Notes: a model not told the origin generated them from the sequence alone. A DNA stretch of 64,000 nt from Strongyloides papillosus (GCA_005656395.1 SRSI01000014.1:124001-188000); one strand, 5' to 3'; shown: positions 13,239 through 25,426, counted from the first letter of the stretch. Numbers and translations are program-made.

Positions 13239-14663
13239 TTAACGCCTCTCTTCATTCATTTTCTTTGATTTAGTACTCTTTTCCAAAGTTTTAAAATTTC
13301 CACCCTCCTTAAGTATACGAAATCTTTCCCTATGCGGTAACAAAGACCACTTATACATCTTTACAAAAGTATCCTTCCCAGTTCTAAGTTTACCCCAAGG
13401 CTTCGGCTTCCTTAAAATATCTGATAAAGTTCCTTGACTTTTATTTAAAACTTTCTTAGCAAAAGTTGATTGTGATACAGAGTATTTCTTTAACTCTTCA
13501 CTAACAAAACGACACAGATCTTGTGTATTAATATTTGACGGTTCACCATACAGTGACCCATCCTCATTTTTACTATCAGATTCTTTTATTAGTGAGGCAA
13601 GTATACTATCTTGGTAATTTGAAAAATATGGATTGTTGTTCTCTTCATCTCCGTCAATGGGTGAATAAATTTCCTTGAAAAGGTTACTAGAATCTTGTGG
13701 AGATGTCACTGACAATTGATTATGTGTTTCAGATGACAGAAGAGGCGGTGATTTACAAATAGTAATGCTCAGAGTACCTTCATTATCAATTTGATCTGGT
13801 TGTACTGATATATTAGTCAGTAAACTTTCTCTTATAACATTTCTACTTGCATCAGATGTTTTGTACACTCTAACATTTCCAGACAAAGATCCATCAAAAG
13901 CATCAGTATTTATGATATCATTTGATTGTGTATATATACGCTTCTGAGCAACAATTCTGTGCAAACTCAAGGCAGACTTCGATGCTACAACTCTTTGTCC
14001 TTCATGATGTATTACCTGTTGTTCCTTCAGAACATCAGTTTCAACAACACATTTCCCTGGTTCTATACAATTCCTCTGAGCAATAACCTGTCTATTTCTT
14101 AATTCACTATAGGTTGGCTCCCTTATACGTTGATTGTGTAAGGAATTCTCTGATAGGTTATTTACTTTATCATATATTCTATTCCTCCCACAACAACAAC
14201 ATCTTGTAATTGGCTTCTCATTTCCCGGTGGAACACTATAAGGAAGATATATTGGAAATCTATTGTAACAGCCACTTCTATCATAATTATTTCTATTCAT
14301 ATTTGGTTGATAGTATTGTCTATGTACATCTTCACTACTCAAATTTTGGTAATTACTTCTACCCTGATGATAAACTATATTTAGACCGGTAACATTTGGA
14401 TAGTTTGTTGTTTTTATAAAATGAGGTAGGCATCTTCTATCATTGCTCGTTGTAACTTGATTTACCTGATATGGTTGGTGAAATTCCCTTTGAAATATTC
14501 TGCTAGCATTATCATCAATATAAGGTGCTGTTGTGGAATCGGGAACATTAATATCACCGGTAAAATAATCCTCATTTTGTCCGTATCCACAATATTGGTA
14601 ATCGCCCATTTCATCATCTATATAAATACCTCCTGTTGATTCATATTTTATTTCGAAATCCAT
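13239..14663 (-). CDS. CUT-domain (ONECUT-type) DNA-binding protein lacking a homeodomain
   Basis: A single open frame of 474 residues. Residues about 379-455 form a CUT domain: a helix with VSEELKKYSVSQSTFAKKVL, then the signature SQGTLSDILRKPKPW and the trailing KDTFVKMYKW helix. In ONECUT, SATB and CUX proteins this domain binds DNA in the nucleus. The first 380 residues are low-complexity (Asn, Tyr, Gln, Ser) with a Cys cluster RCCCCGR near residue 155 and no known fold that I recognise. ONECUT proteins normally carry a homeodomain within about 20 residues of the CUT domain. Here the protein ends about 19 residues after it in a Lys-rich tail (STKSKKMNEERR), and no homeodomain exon is visible downstream. 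The ATG at 14663 follows an A-rich leader. The domain call is firm; the lack of a homeodomain is seen, its meaning inferred. Confidence 0.85.
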   Translation of the reverse strand: MDFEIKYESTGGIYIDDEMGDYQYCGYGQNEDYFTGDINVPDSTTAPYIDDNASRIFQREFHQPYQVNQVTTSNDRRCLPHFIKTTNYPNVTGLNIVYHQGRSNYQNLSSEDVHRQYYQPNMNRNNYDRSGCYNRFPIYLPYSVPPGNEKPITRCCCCGRNRIYDKVNNLSENSLHNQRIREPTYSELRNRQVIAQRNCIEPGKCVVETDVLKEQQVIHHEGQRVVASKSALSLHRIVAQKRIYTQSNDIINTDAFDGSLSGNVRVYKTSDASRNVIRESLLTNISVQPDQIDNEGTLSITICKSPPLLSSETHNQLSVTSPQDSSNLFKEIYSPIDGDEENNNPYFSNYQDSILASLIKESDSKNEDGSLYGEPSNINTQDLCRFVSEELKKYSVSQSTFAKKVLNKSQGTLSDILRKPKPWGKLRTGKDTFVKMYKWSLLPHRERFRILKEGGNFKTLEKSTKSKKMNEERR

Positions 14664-15520
14664 TATTTTATTTAAGCGGGAAAAATCAAATTCTTAAAAA
14701 GATTAAAAATTAGAAAAATATTAAAAAAATATAACAAACCCAAAAATTTTATTTATTCTTTATTACAAATTTCCTCTCCGTTGAATTAGATGAAATGATA
14801 ATATACAGAAAATCCCATTTACACAAGGGGCATGTAGTCGTAATGAGAGAATGGTTTTGGTAAGAAGATATCTTAGTGAATAAAGATTTTTCCCAACGTT
14901 GTCTGTAATTACTTGCTAAGATAATTCTTTTTGTATTGGAAATTTCTTCAAAATTTGTTTTTCTAAAGTAATGTTTTTTTAATTTAAATTTATGTGATGA
15001 AATTTATATAATAGTTGTCATTTGTTATGAGAATATATAGTTAGATGTATTCCAAAAGGTAATCTTTATGTTAAAATCAAAGAGATTAAAAAAGTTGTGT
15101 TTACAGCTTTTGTCCATTATTGTTATTTCCTGGTGATAAGTTTCAAGGAAGTAAAAGATTATTGGATCTACTTCACGATTTAGAAGTATTTTAATAAAAG
15201 TAACTTCAAACTTACATGACAAATAATATTCATAAGGAATGTTTCAATCATTATTTTTCTTCCTGGAAAACTTGATTTTAGATTGATTCATATTATTAAA
15301 AATATTTATTTAACCCTTTATTATTTCGATGATTGTTTTTTGATTTAAATAGCTTAAATATGTAACAACATCATGTTCATGGAATATTTTTTACCGTTTG
15401 ATGCTTAAGTAATATCCAAATTTTTATAATAATAATTTTAGATATTTAAAAATCTCGGAAATTAAGCAAATACTTTTTAATATAAAATAATTATTTAAGG
15501 ATTATTTAGACAAACTTGCA
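14664..15520. other. Intergenic region between the CUT gene and the esterase array
   Basis: AT-rich and shared by the divergent CUT gene (minus) and the first esterase-like gene (plus). A small minus-strand frame at 15025-15222 shows no motif and is not supported as a gene. From about 15320 on, the sequence resembles the regions before the other two esterase-like genes, for example the stretch with 'catgttcatg' followed by 'attttttacc' or 'attttttatc'. Confidence 0.5.
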
Positions 15521-15544
15521 TTATGATTTTCCAGTATAAATTCA
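15521..15544 (+). promoter_or_regulatory. Conserved core-promoter block of esterase-like gene 1
   Basis: A block reading TTATGATTTTCCAGTATAAA plus TTCA lies 60-80 bases before the start codon. It is repeated almost unchanged before the other two copies. It contains a TATAAA box at 15535-15540, about 63 bases before the ATG. Confidence 0.6.
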
Positions 15545-15602
15545 TAGCATACGTCATGTACCATCATAACCTTTCTTTTAATTTTTATGATTAATAAAAA
15601 AA

Positions 15603-17356
15603 ATGTTTAAGTTATTGCTTTTATTTCATTGTTTTTTGGGAGTATTAGGTTATCCACAATTTAAATATAAAACTCCTGATGGTTGGATTGTAGGAAAACG
15701 TAATGTAAGTATACGCAAAAATACGTTTAAAGTTATTTTTTATAGCTTAAATTTACTTGTGTGGTGGAATTTCTTGGGATTCCTTTTGCACAACCACCAA
15801 TTGGAAATTTACGATTTAAACCTCCACAAAAATTAGATAAAATAATACCGAGTAATCCATTTATTGCTGATAAACCAGCAAATACATGTATACATGCATA
15901 CGATAAAAATTTTTATTATGGATTTAAGGGTTATGACTTTTGGCACCCAAAATCTCTTAATCAATCAGAAGATTGTTTACAGCTTAACATGTGGATACCT
16001 GAAAAACATAATGGTAATGTTTTAGTTTCCATTTTTGGAAATGGATATGATTCTGGTTCACCATCTCTAAATGTTTTAAACGGTGCAGCTTTAGCTAATG
16101 ATGCTGGTATTATTGTTGTTAATCTTAACTACAGATTAGGTGTGCTTGGATTTGGTTTTTTGAATGGTACCAAAGAGATGCCAGGAAATATGGGTTTATC
16201 GGATCAACAATTGGGATTAAAATGGGTCTATGACAATATTCAATATTTCGGTGGAAATAAGAAAAAAATAACTTTGTTTGGTTCAGGAACCGGAGCCTCA
16301 TCGGTCACAGCACATATATATGCCTCAATAAGTTCAAAATATTTCAGAAGAGTAATAGCTAATTCGGGTACAATGCTTAATACATGGTCATATCAAACAA
16401 AGAGTATGGCAAATAAAAATGTGGTTACACTAGCAAATAAAGTTAAATGCCGCGGTTTTTATAAACCTGAAGACATTGTAGAATGTTTAAGAAGTAAGGA
16501 TGCCAGAGAACTCATGATTGTAGCAAAATCAATTGTCAATCCTGAGCAATCACCACTTGTACAGGCATTTATTCCTGTTGAATCTGATGATTATTTCTTC
16601 GATGGAAATATTAGGGAAAAACTAATTAAGTGAAACACGAAAAAAGAATTTGATATTATGTTTGGAGTTACAAGAGATGAAGCAAGTTATCTAATGCCAC
16701 CATTCCTTAAAGGAGATCTATACGGATGTAACTTCAAAAAAGATAAAAAACTTGAAAGTAAAGGCAATATGTGTAAAATGAATAAAACTCATTTTTACAA
16801 TGTTGTTAAACTTATTGGTTATTATCATAAGTACAAACAAGAAGATATTGATTTATTATATAAAACATATGCTAGTAAAAAAGTTAAGGAACCAAGAGAT
16901 TGGACAAAGAAACTATTGAGTGATTTTATTTTCAAATGTGATATTGCTACATTTGGAATAGATTATTTAACCGATGTAAAAGGAAACAAATATTTCTACC
17001 AGCTTAATCAAATGCCAAGGGTCTACCATTGGCCCAAGTGGATGGGTGTAGTCCATGGTTATGAATTGTTGTATGAATATGGTTATCCACGTACATACTC
17101 GCAATATTATTCTATAAAAGCTAGAGATAAAGAAAAAAAATTAGCAATTAAAATGATGAAACTCATAGGTAAATTTGTTAAAGAAGGAAAACCATCAAAA
17201 AGCAGCAAGTGGAAATCATTTAAGGCTAAAGACTATCTAGTAGCATATATAGATGATAAATATAGTGATAAGAAGGGACCATCATTTGTTAAATCTGCAC
17301 TTACCGAGGGCTGTAAAGTAATACGACAAATTCAGAAAAAATATCAAAAAATGTAA
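15603..17356 (+). pseudogene. Cholinesterase/carboxylesterase-like protein, copy 1, interrupted by one nonsense codon
   Basis: Exon 1 is 15603-15704 (signal peptide MFKLLLLFHCFLGVLG), the intron is 15705-15745 (41 bases, GTAAGT...TATAG) and exon 2 is 15746-17356. The type-B carboxylesterase fold is clear: EDCLQLNMWIP, the oxyanion region FGNGYDSGSPSL, NYRLGVLGFG and GNMGLSDQQLGLKWV. The nucleophile elbow, usually G-E-S-A-G, reads G-S-G-T-G, so the catalytic Ser is replaced by Gly. The Glu (VTRDEASYL) and His (GVVHGYELLYEYG) of the triad remain. At 16631-16633 a TGA (codon about 330) stands where copies 2 and 3 have AGA; the frame continues intact to 17356, so one substitution breaks it. Without the stop the product would be about 570 residues. 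A sequencing error or stop readthrough are alternatives. Confidence 0.85.
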
Positions 17357-18667
17357 TTTTAACAAAAACAGGGTGGTTATTGAAATTTATAGTTAAAGAG
17401 TAAATATTCAATTTAAATACTCAATAGTACAATCATATTTACCAATGAAATATATTATAAATGATACTATTGTTTTATTGGTAAAGCTAATTCTTTATCA
17501 AGAATATTACAATGATACATTATTGGATAATTTAAATATTATGTACAATAAAATTTGAAGATTTTTTTTAATAATCATTGATAAAAAGATGAAAAAAACT
17601 AAATTTATCTTCATCATAACATTTTAAAATTTAATCCTTTTTTTTGCAATAATTCCTTGTTTTATGTACGCCTTTATTTGTTTCTTTTTTGTTTAATTAT
17701 ATTTGAATCTATTTTTTAGTTGACTCATTGTTTTTTACACTTTTGCAGTTTACTTCAACATGTTATCATAGATTCGATGATTAAACAATCTATTATAAAT
17801 TAAGTTTAATCTTGCAGAAATATTGCAACAAAAATATCTGTGAAAACATCTTTATTTACATAAAACCATAATACAACTAGATATGTATATACAATTTAAA
17901 ATTAGTTAGAAATATTCTTATTCTTTGAGCCATAATGATTACAAAATATCTCGATGAACTTTTGATTATGTATTGTACAATCCATTAATATTATTTAACA
18001 AATAAATTTTTTTATAAATTTGTTTGCAATTTTTAATTAGTAATTTTTTTCTACTTGCTATTTTTTAATAATATTGTGCTTTTCTTAAAGCTTAGATTCT
18101 TCTTTATATTGTATAATAAGACCACTATTAAAAATGAATTTTATAATGAATTACATCCAATTTAATAAAAATTATCCTTTTTATAACATATAATGAATTT
18201 GTATGCAAAATTTCTTTTAAAATGTTCATGTATAAATTTAAACAATTAGAAATAGTGTTAAGTTTAAATAATTTTATATTTTTGTATATTAAATCTTATA
18301 TCAACCCACATAAATGGTAATTAAAAAATTTAGTTGAATTTAGCACATTTCCTAACTTAGTTAAATACTATTGTATAGTAATTATGTTCTATTCTTGTGG
18401 CTTAAAATAAAATATATCTTTGCTTGCAATACAAAATACCAACAAAATGTTCTTAAAATATTACTCTATATTATTCGATGATCGCTTTTTGATTTAAATA
18501 GTTTTAAAATGTAACAATACCATGTTCATGAAGTATTTTTTATCATTTGATGCTGAAGCAGTATCCTTTTTTATCAATGACAATTCAGGTGTTTAAAAAT
18601 TTCGGAAATTAAACAAATACTTTTTAATCCAAAATAATTATTTAAGCATTATTTAGACAAACTTTTA
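17357..18667. other. Spacer of the esterase tandem array
   Basis: Holds the 3' region of copy 1, with an AATAAA-type signal near 17548 in 'tgtacaataaaattt', and sequence clearly homologous to the spacers after copies 2 and 3. A shared landmark is 'gttgactcattgtttttt' near 17720, matching near 20845 and 23907. Nothing coding is visible. The array period is about 3.1 kb. Confidence 0.6.
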
Positions 18668-18691
18668 TTATGATTTTCCGGTATAAATTCA
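18668..18691 (+). promoter_or_regulatory. Conserved core-promoter block of esterase-like gene 2
   Basis: TTATGATTTTCCGGTATAAA plus TTCA, with TATAAA at 18682-18687. It matches the blocks before copies 1 and 3 apart from one base (G for A). Confidence 0.6.
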
Positions 18692-18747
18692 TACGTTTTT
18701 TTTAAGTAACATCACAATTTTTTCCAATTTTAATAATTGATAAAAAA

Positions 18748-20500
18748 ATGCTTAAGATATTGCTTTTATTTCACTATTTTTTGGCAGTAATAGGCTATCC
18801 AAAGCATGAGTATAAGACTCGTGATGGTAAAATTATAGGAAGACGTAATGTAAGTAGGATAAATGCTAAATTTTAAGGTGTTTTTTACAGGTTAAATTTA
18901 CTTCTGTGGTAGAGTTTCTTGGAATTCCTTTTGCAAAACCACCAGTTAAAGATTTACGATTTAAACCATCACAACAATTAAAGAAAGCAGTTCCAAGTGA
19001 TCCATTTTATGCTGATAAACCAGCAAATACATGTTTATATGCATACGAAAAAAGTTTCTACTATGGATTTAAGGGTTATGACTTTTGGCACCCAAAATCT
19101 CTTCAACAATCTGAAGATTGTTTACAGCTTAACATGTGGATACCTAAAAAACATGATGGGTCTGTTTTAGTTTTCATTTTTGGAAATGGATATGATTCCG
19201 GATCACCTTCGTTAAGAGTTTTCAATGCTGCAGCCCTCGCACATAGTTCAGGTGTTATTGTTGTTAACATCAATTACAGATTAAATGTTCTTGGATTTGG
19301 TTATTTGAATGGCAACAAAGATATGCCAGGAAATATGGGTTTATTAGATCAACGAATGGGATTAAAATGGGTTTACGACAACATTGAATCTTTTGGTGGA
19401 AATAAGAAAAAAATTACATTATTTGGCTCGGGAACCGGAGCCTCATCGGTTACAGCACATTTATTTGCTCCAGGAAGTGAAAAATATTTTATAAGATTAA
19501 TAGCCAATTCAGGCACAATGCTTAATACATGGTCATTTCAAAAAACGAGTATGGCAAGTTTAAATTTGCTTGCATTAGCAAAGAAATTCAAATGCACGGG
19601 TAGTGATATTCAAATTATAAGATGCTTAAGAGAGGTAATGGAAGAAAACTTATTGTTGAGGCAAAATCAATTGTCAATCCTGACCAATCACCACTTGTAC
19701 AACCATTTATTCCTGTTGAATCTGAGGATAATTTCTTCATGAGAAATATTAGGAAAAAGTTATTTAAAAGAGAAATGAAAAAAGATTGTGATGTTATGTT
19801 AGGAGTAACAAAAGATGAAGCAAGTTATCTAATGCCACAATTCCTCAAAGGTCCTAACAATGGATGTAACTTCGAAAAAGATAAAGAACTTGAAAGTAAA
19901 GGAAATATGTGTTTAATGAATGAAACTCATTTTAACAATGTTGTTAAACTTATTGGCTTCTATCATAAGTACTCAAAAGAAGATCTTGATTTATTATATA
20001 AAACATATGCTGATAACACTGTTAAAGAACCAAGAGATTGGACAAAGAAACTATTGAGTGATTTTATTTTCAAATGTGATGTTGCTTCATTTGGAATGGA
20101 TTACTTATCTGAGGTAAAGGGAAGCAAATATTACTACCAGTTAAATAGAATGGCAAGGGTAAGCCACTGGCCCAGGTGGATGGGTGTAGTTCATGGTTAT
20201 GAATTGTTATATGAATTTGGTTATATACGAACACATTGGAGGTATTATTCTAAAAGTGTTAGAGAAAAAGAAAAAAAATTAGCAATCAAAATGATAAAGC
20301 TCATAGGTAAATTTGTTAAAGAGGGAAAATTACACAACAAGTGGAAACAAATTACCAGCAAGGATGTTCCAGTAGCATATTTAGACAATAAATATAGTTC
20401 TAAAAAAGGACCATCATCTGTTAAATCTGCGCTTACAGAAGGCTGTAAAGTAATACGACAAATTCAGGTCAAACATCCAAATATATACTGGAAAGAATAG
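18748..20500 (+). pseudogene. Cholinesterase/carboxylesterase-like protein, copy 2, with a one-base frameshift
   Basis: Exon 1 is 18748-18849 (signal peptide MLKILLLFHYFLAVIG), the intron is 18850-18890 (41 bases) and exon 2 is 18891-20500. It has the same fold as its neighbours: EDCLQLNMWIP, FGNGYDSGSPSL and NYRLNVLGFGYLNG. The nucleophile elbow is again G-S-G-T-G, without the Ser. Glu (VTKDEASYL) and His (GVVHGYELLYEFG) are present. Near 19637 the sequence has gta-atgg where copy 3 has gtagatgg. This single missing base truncates the first frame at 19742, while the homologous reading resumes in another frame and runs to 20500. Exon 2 is one base short of a multiple of three, consistent with one deletion. 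Real decay or a sequencing error are both possible. Confidence 0.85.
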
Positions 20501-21787
20501 GACATTTATTGTAATTTATGGGTTGATGAATAAAATTTTTAACTTTAAATACCCAATAATGTAATCATTTTTTTCAATGAGATATATTATTGATAATATA
20601 TAGTTTTATTGATAAAGTTAATTCTTCGTCTATAATGCTGCAATGATACTTTTATTGAATAACTTAAATATTATGTACAATAAAATTTGCAGATATTTGT
20701 TAAAATTACCTTAGGTAAAAAAATATTAGAAAAATAAAATTATCTTCATCATGCCATTTTTCAAAATTAATTACTTTTTTATGAAATGATTTGTTGTCTT
20801 GTGTATATTTTCTTTTGTTTAATTATACTTAGGTCTTTTTTTAGTTCACTCATTGTTTTTCGTACTCTTGCAGTTTACTTGATCATGTAATCGTAGATTC
20901 GATGATCAAACAATACATTATCGATTATGTTTAATCCTGCAGAAATATTGCCAAAAAATATCTATAAACATTTTATTTACGTAAAACTATGATGCAATTA
21001 AGTACATATATACAATTTAAAATTAGTTGAAAATATTTTTTCTTTTATCCAACTCGGTTACAAAATATCTCCAAGAACTTTTGATTATTTAATGTTCCAT
21101 TTATTTATAATATTAAACAAATAATTTTTTTTAAAAATTCGTTTACCAATTCTGATAAGTAACTTTTTTACTTATTATTTTCTAATGATATTATGCTCAT
21201 TTTAACGTCTAGATTCTTCTCTATATTGTATCATAAGATCATCATTAAAAATGAATTTTATATTAAACTAAATTCAATTTAATAAAAATTATCTTTTTAT
21301 AACTCATAAACAATTTGTACACAAAATTTTATTTAAAATTTCCATGTATAAGCCTTAAACCAATGGACAGTAATGATAAATTTGAATAATTATATATTTT
21401 AGTATATTAATTTTATATTAACCCACATAAATGGCGGTTAAAAAACTAAGTAGAATTTAGCACAATTCTTAGATTAGTTAAATATTATTGTATTGTAGTT
21501 GTATTATATTTTTCTGCTTTAAAATAAAATATATCTGTACTTGAAATACAACCCGCAAATAAAATATTTTTAAAATTTTACCCTTTATCATTTCGATGAC
21601 TGTTTTTTGGTATAATAGTTTAAATATGTAATAATATCATGTACATGGAATATTTTTTATCATTTGATATTGAAGCTGTGTCCATTTCGTTCAATGACAA
21701 TTTTACATGTTTAAAAATTTCAGAAATCAAACAAATAAATTTTGAATGCCCAATAATTATAAAATGATTATTGAAACGAACTTTTTA
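20501..21787. other. Spacer of the esterase tandem array
   Basis: Homologous to the spacer after copy 1 along most of its length, including the 'ttaaatattatgtacaataa' 3' signal region and the 'ttgatcatg' to 'tcgatgatcaaac' landmark. No gene seen. Confidence 0.6.
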
Positions 21788-21811
21788 TTATGATTTTCCA
21801 GTATAAATTCA
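21788..21811 (+). promoter_or_regulatory. Conserved core-promoter block of esterase-like gene 3
   Basis: Identical in form to the block before copy 1, with TATAAA at 21802-21807, about 63 bases before the ATG. Confidence 0.6.
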
Positions 21812-21869
21812 CACCTCACATCATGTACAATCATAATTTTTTTTTTAATTTTTATGATTAACAAAAAAA

Positions 21870-23614
21870 ATGTTTAAGATATTCCTTTTATTTCACTATT
21901 TTTTGGCAGTAATAGGCTTTACACCACTTGAGTATACAACTCGTGATGGTAAAATTATAGGAAGACGTAATGTAAGTAGGATAAATGATAAATTCTAAGG
22001 TGTTTTTTATAGTCTAAATTTACTTCTGTGACAGAATTTCTTGGAATTCCTTTTGCAAAACCACCAACTGGAAATCTACGATTTAAACCACCACAACAAT
22101 TGAAGAAAGCTGTGCCCAGTGATCCATTTTATGCTGATAAACCAGCAAATACATGTTTATATGCATACGAAAAAAGTTTCTACTATGGATTTAAGGGTTA
22201 TGACTTTTGGCACCCAAAATCTCTTCAACAATCTGAAGATTGTTTACAACTCAACATGTGGGTACCTGAAAATCATGATGGATCTGTTTTGGTTTTCGTT
22301 TTTGGAAATGGATATGATTCCGGATCACCTTCACTAAGAGTATTTAACGGTGCAGCCCTCGCATACAGTGCAGGTGTTATTGTTGTTAATCTTAACTACA
22401 GATTGGGTGTTCTTGGATTTGGATATTTGAATGGTCACAAAGATATGCCAGGAAATATGGGTTTATTAGATCAACAAATGGGATTAAAATGGGTTTATGA
22501 CAATATTGAATCTTTTAATGGAAATAAAAAGAAAATTACATTATTTGGGTCGGGAACAGGAGCCTCATCAGTCACAGCACACATGTTTGCTCCAGGAAGT
22601 GAAAAATATTTTGTAAGATTAATAGCCAATTCAGGTACAATGCTCAATACATGGTCATTCCAAAAAAACAATATGGCAAGTTCAAATTTGGTTACATTAG
22701 CAAAGAAATTTAAATGCTATGGTAGTGATGACAAAATTATAAAATGCTTAAAAAAGGTAGATGGAAGAAAACTTATGGTTGAGGCTAAATCAGTTATCAA
22801 TTCTGAACAATCACCACTTGTACAACCATTTATTCCTGTTGAATCTGAGGATAATTTCTTTGTCGGAAATATTAGGACAAAACTATTTAAAAGACAAATG
22901 AAAAAAGAATGTGATGTTTTGTTAGGAGTAACAAAAGATGAAGCAAGTTATCTAATGCCACAATTCCTAAAAGGTACTTACTATGGATGTAACTTCAAAA
23001 AAGATAAAGAACTTGAAAGTAAAGGAAATATGTGTTTAATAAATGAAACTCATTTTAACAACATTGTTAAACTTATTGGCTTCTATCATAAGTACCGAAA
23101 AGAAGATCTTGATTTGTTATATAAAACATATGCTGATAAAAAAGTTAAAGAACCAAGAGATTGGACAAAGAAATTATTGAGTGATTTTATCTTTAAATGT
23201 GATATTGCTACATTTGGAATGAATTATTTATCTCGGGTAGAAGGAAGCAAATATTTCTATCAGCTTAATCAAATGCCAAGGGTAAGCCACTGGCCCAAGT
23301 GGATGGGTGTAGTCCATGGCTATGAATTGTTATATCAATTTGGTTATGTACGTACACATTGGAGATATTATTCTAGAAGTGTTAGAATGAAAGAAAAATC
23401 ATTAGCACTCAAAATGATGAAACTCATAGGTCAATTTGTTAAAACAGGAAAACTACACAGCAAATGGAAGGAATTTGATAAAACCGATGTTCCAGTAGCA
23501 TATTTAGATGATAAATATAGTTCTGAAAGAGGGCCGTCATCTGTTAAATCTGCACTTACAGAAGGCTGTAAAGTAATACGGAAAATTCAGATCAAACATC
23601 CAAATATAAATTAA
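21870..23614 (+). CDS. Cholinesterase/carboxylesterase-like secreted protein, copy 3, intact but without the catalytic serine
   Basis: Exon 1 is 21870-21971 (34 codons, signal peptide MFKIFLLFHYFLAVIG), the intron is 21972-22012 (41 bases, phase 0) and exon 2 is 22013-23614, giving 567 residues, close to the usual length of a cholinesterase catalytic subunit. Landmarks by residue: EDCLQLN at 109-115, oxyanion region FGNGYDSGS near 131, nucleophile elbow G-S-G-T-G at 213-217, Glu 344 in VTKDEASYL and His 469 in GVVHGYELLYQFG. The elbow Ser (position 215) is Gly, so normal ester hydrolysis is not expected. The Trp of the choline-binding loop (FKGYDFWHP) is kept, so ligand binding is possible; that is inference. 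The C-terminus has no GPI or tetramerisation segment, consistent with a soluble secreted protein. It is the only undamaged member of the trio. Confidence 0.9.
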
Positions 23615-25418
23615 GAATAATAGGATGATTATTAAAATTTATGGGCAGAAGAATAGATTTTTAACTTTAAACACTCAATAATTTTATCATTTTTATCAAT
23701 GAGATTTATTTTTTGATAACTCAAATATTATGTACAATGAAATATAAAAATGTTTTTTTAAATAATCTCTGATAAAAAGATAAAGTACTTAAATTATTTT
23801 CATCCTGACATTTTTCAAACTTAACCACTTTTTGTGAAATGATTTATTGTCTTGTGTACGTTTTCGTGTTTTTTCTTTGTTTAATTATATTTAGATATAT
23901 TTTTTAGTTGACTCATTGTTTTTCACACTCTTGCAGTTTATTTGATCATGTTGTCGTAGATTCGATGATCAAACAATCCATTATCAATTAAGTTTAGTCC
24001 TGTAAAAATATTGCAGAAAAAATATCTATGAAAACATCTTTATTAATATAAAACTATAATACAATCAAATATATACATAATTTAAAATTAGTTAGTTATA
24101 AAAATTTTTATTCTTTGAGCCAACACGGCTTATCAAATATTTTCAGGAACTTTTGATTATTTATTGTACAATTTATTAAAACTATCAATCAAATAAATTT
24201 TTCTTTTGATAACTTTGTTTGCCATTTCTAACTAGCAACTTTTTTTTTATTTATCATTTTACAATAGCATTATGCTTATATTAAAGCTTAAATTTTTTTT
24301 ATATTTATATCACAAGATCATTCTTAGAGATAAATTTTATAATAAGTTATAATTAATTTAATAAGAATTATCTTTTTTATAACTTCCAATCAACTTATAT
24401 GCAAAATTCTTTTTAAAATTTTCAAGTATAAACTTAAAACCATCGAACAGTAATGTTAAATTTGAATAATTACATATTTTAGTATGTTAAATTTTTTATT
24501 AACCCACATTAATGCACTCACAAATTATTGTACCGAACTACACGGACCATTCTCTAGAATTAGATGATACAATAATTAATTATTATTGCATATATTTTTA
24601 CGTATATACGTACATAGGCGTCATAAAATTATTTTTTGCGATATATTAAATTTAAAATTATTTTGAATTAAACTATGATAAAATATGATTTTTTATGGCT
24701 TCATTTCGTCTTATTTTATTTTTGGGAGGAAAATGAAATGAATAAAAAAGCCTTGACCCATTTGAAGTAAATGAAATTAACTAAAAAATATATGAAAATC
24801 ATTTATATTTATTGATAAAATATATTATAAACAAAAAGTTACAATAAGTTTGAGTATTTATGGAAATAAAAGGTATTTGAGGTTGCATTTAGTTTACATA
24901 AGAAAAATAAATAAAAATTATACATTTTATTGTGCTTAAAAACGATTTAAAAATATTTGCTATTTAATTTCTACAATGGCATTGAAATTGATATCGTTTT
25001 TACCACTAAATTAAAAGTTTCGAAAAATTTTAATTGGTTTTTTAAAGTAATAAATTTTGTATATGAAAAGTTTTAGTAAATTTGTTATATTTATGATATA
25101 TTAATTCAATATATTTATCAAAAAATAAATTTATTTAACATGCATTCAAAATCACCTTATATTTTTATCGCATATATTATTTGTATATACGATAATTTGA
25201 TGACACTATAACTCCAAGCGGTGAAATAAATTCAGGACAAAATTGAATTTTAAAAATTGTATCGATCAAATTGTAAAATGAGTCAAAAAAACCAAATGAT
25301 CAAGTGAGACGAAAAACGATACAATAATTTGTAACTGAAATAAACTATTTCAAATTTAATTCCCATATTTAATATTTTATCAAATATTTTTTACTGAAAT
25401 TGAATACTTTTAAATGAA
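23615..25418. other. Spacer after the esterase array
   Basis: The first 900 bases or so (to about 24,520) are a diverged copy of the array spacer. The homology then stops, marking the right end of the tandem array. From 24,520 to 25,418 the sequence is plain AT-rich with small palindromes (for example 'tttacgtatatacgtaca' near 24598). I see no gene. Confidence 0.5.
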
Positions 25419-25426
25419 TATAAAAG
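25419..25426 (+). promoter_or_regulatory. TATA box of the small-exon gene
   Basis: TATAAAAG stands 33 bases before the ATG at 25459. This spacing implies a transcription start almost at the start codon and a very short leader. Confidence 0.45.
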
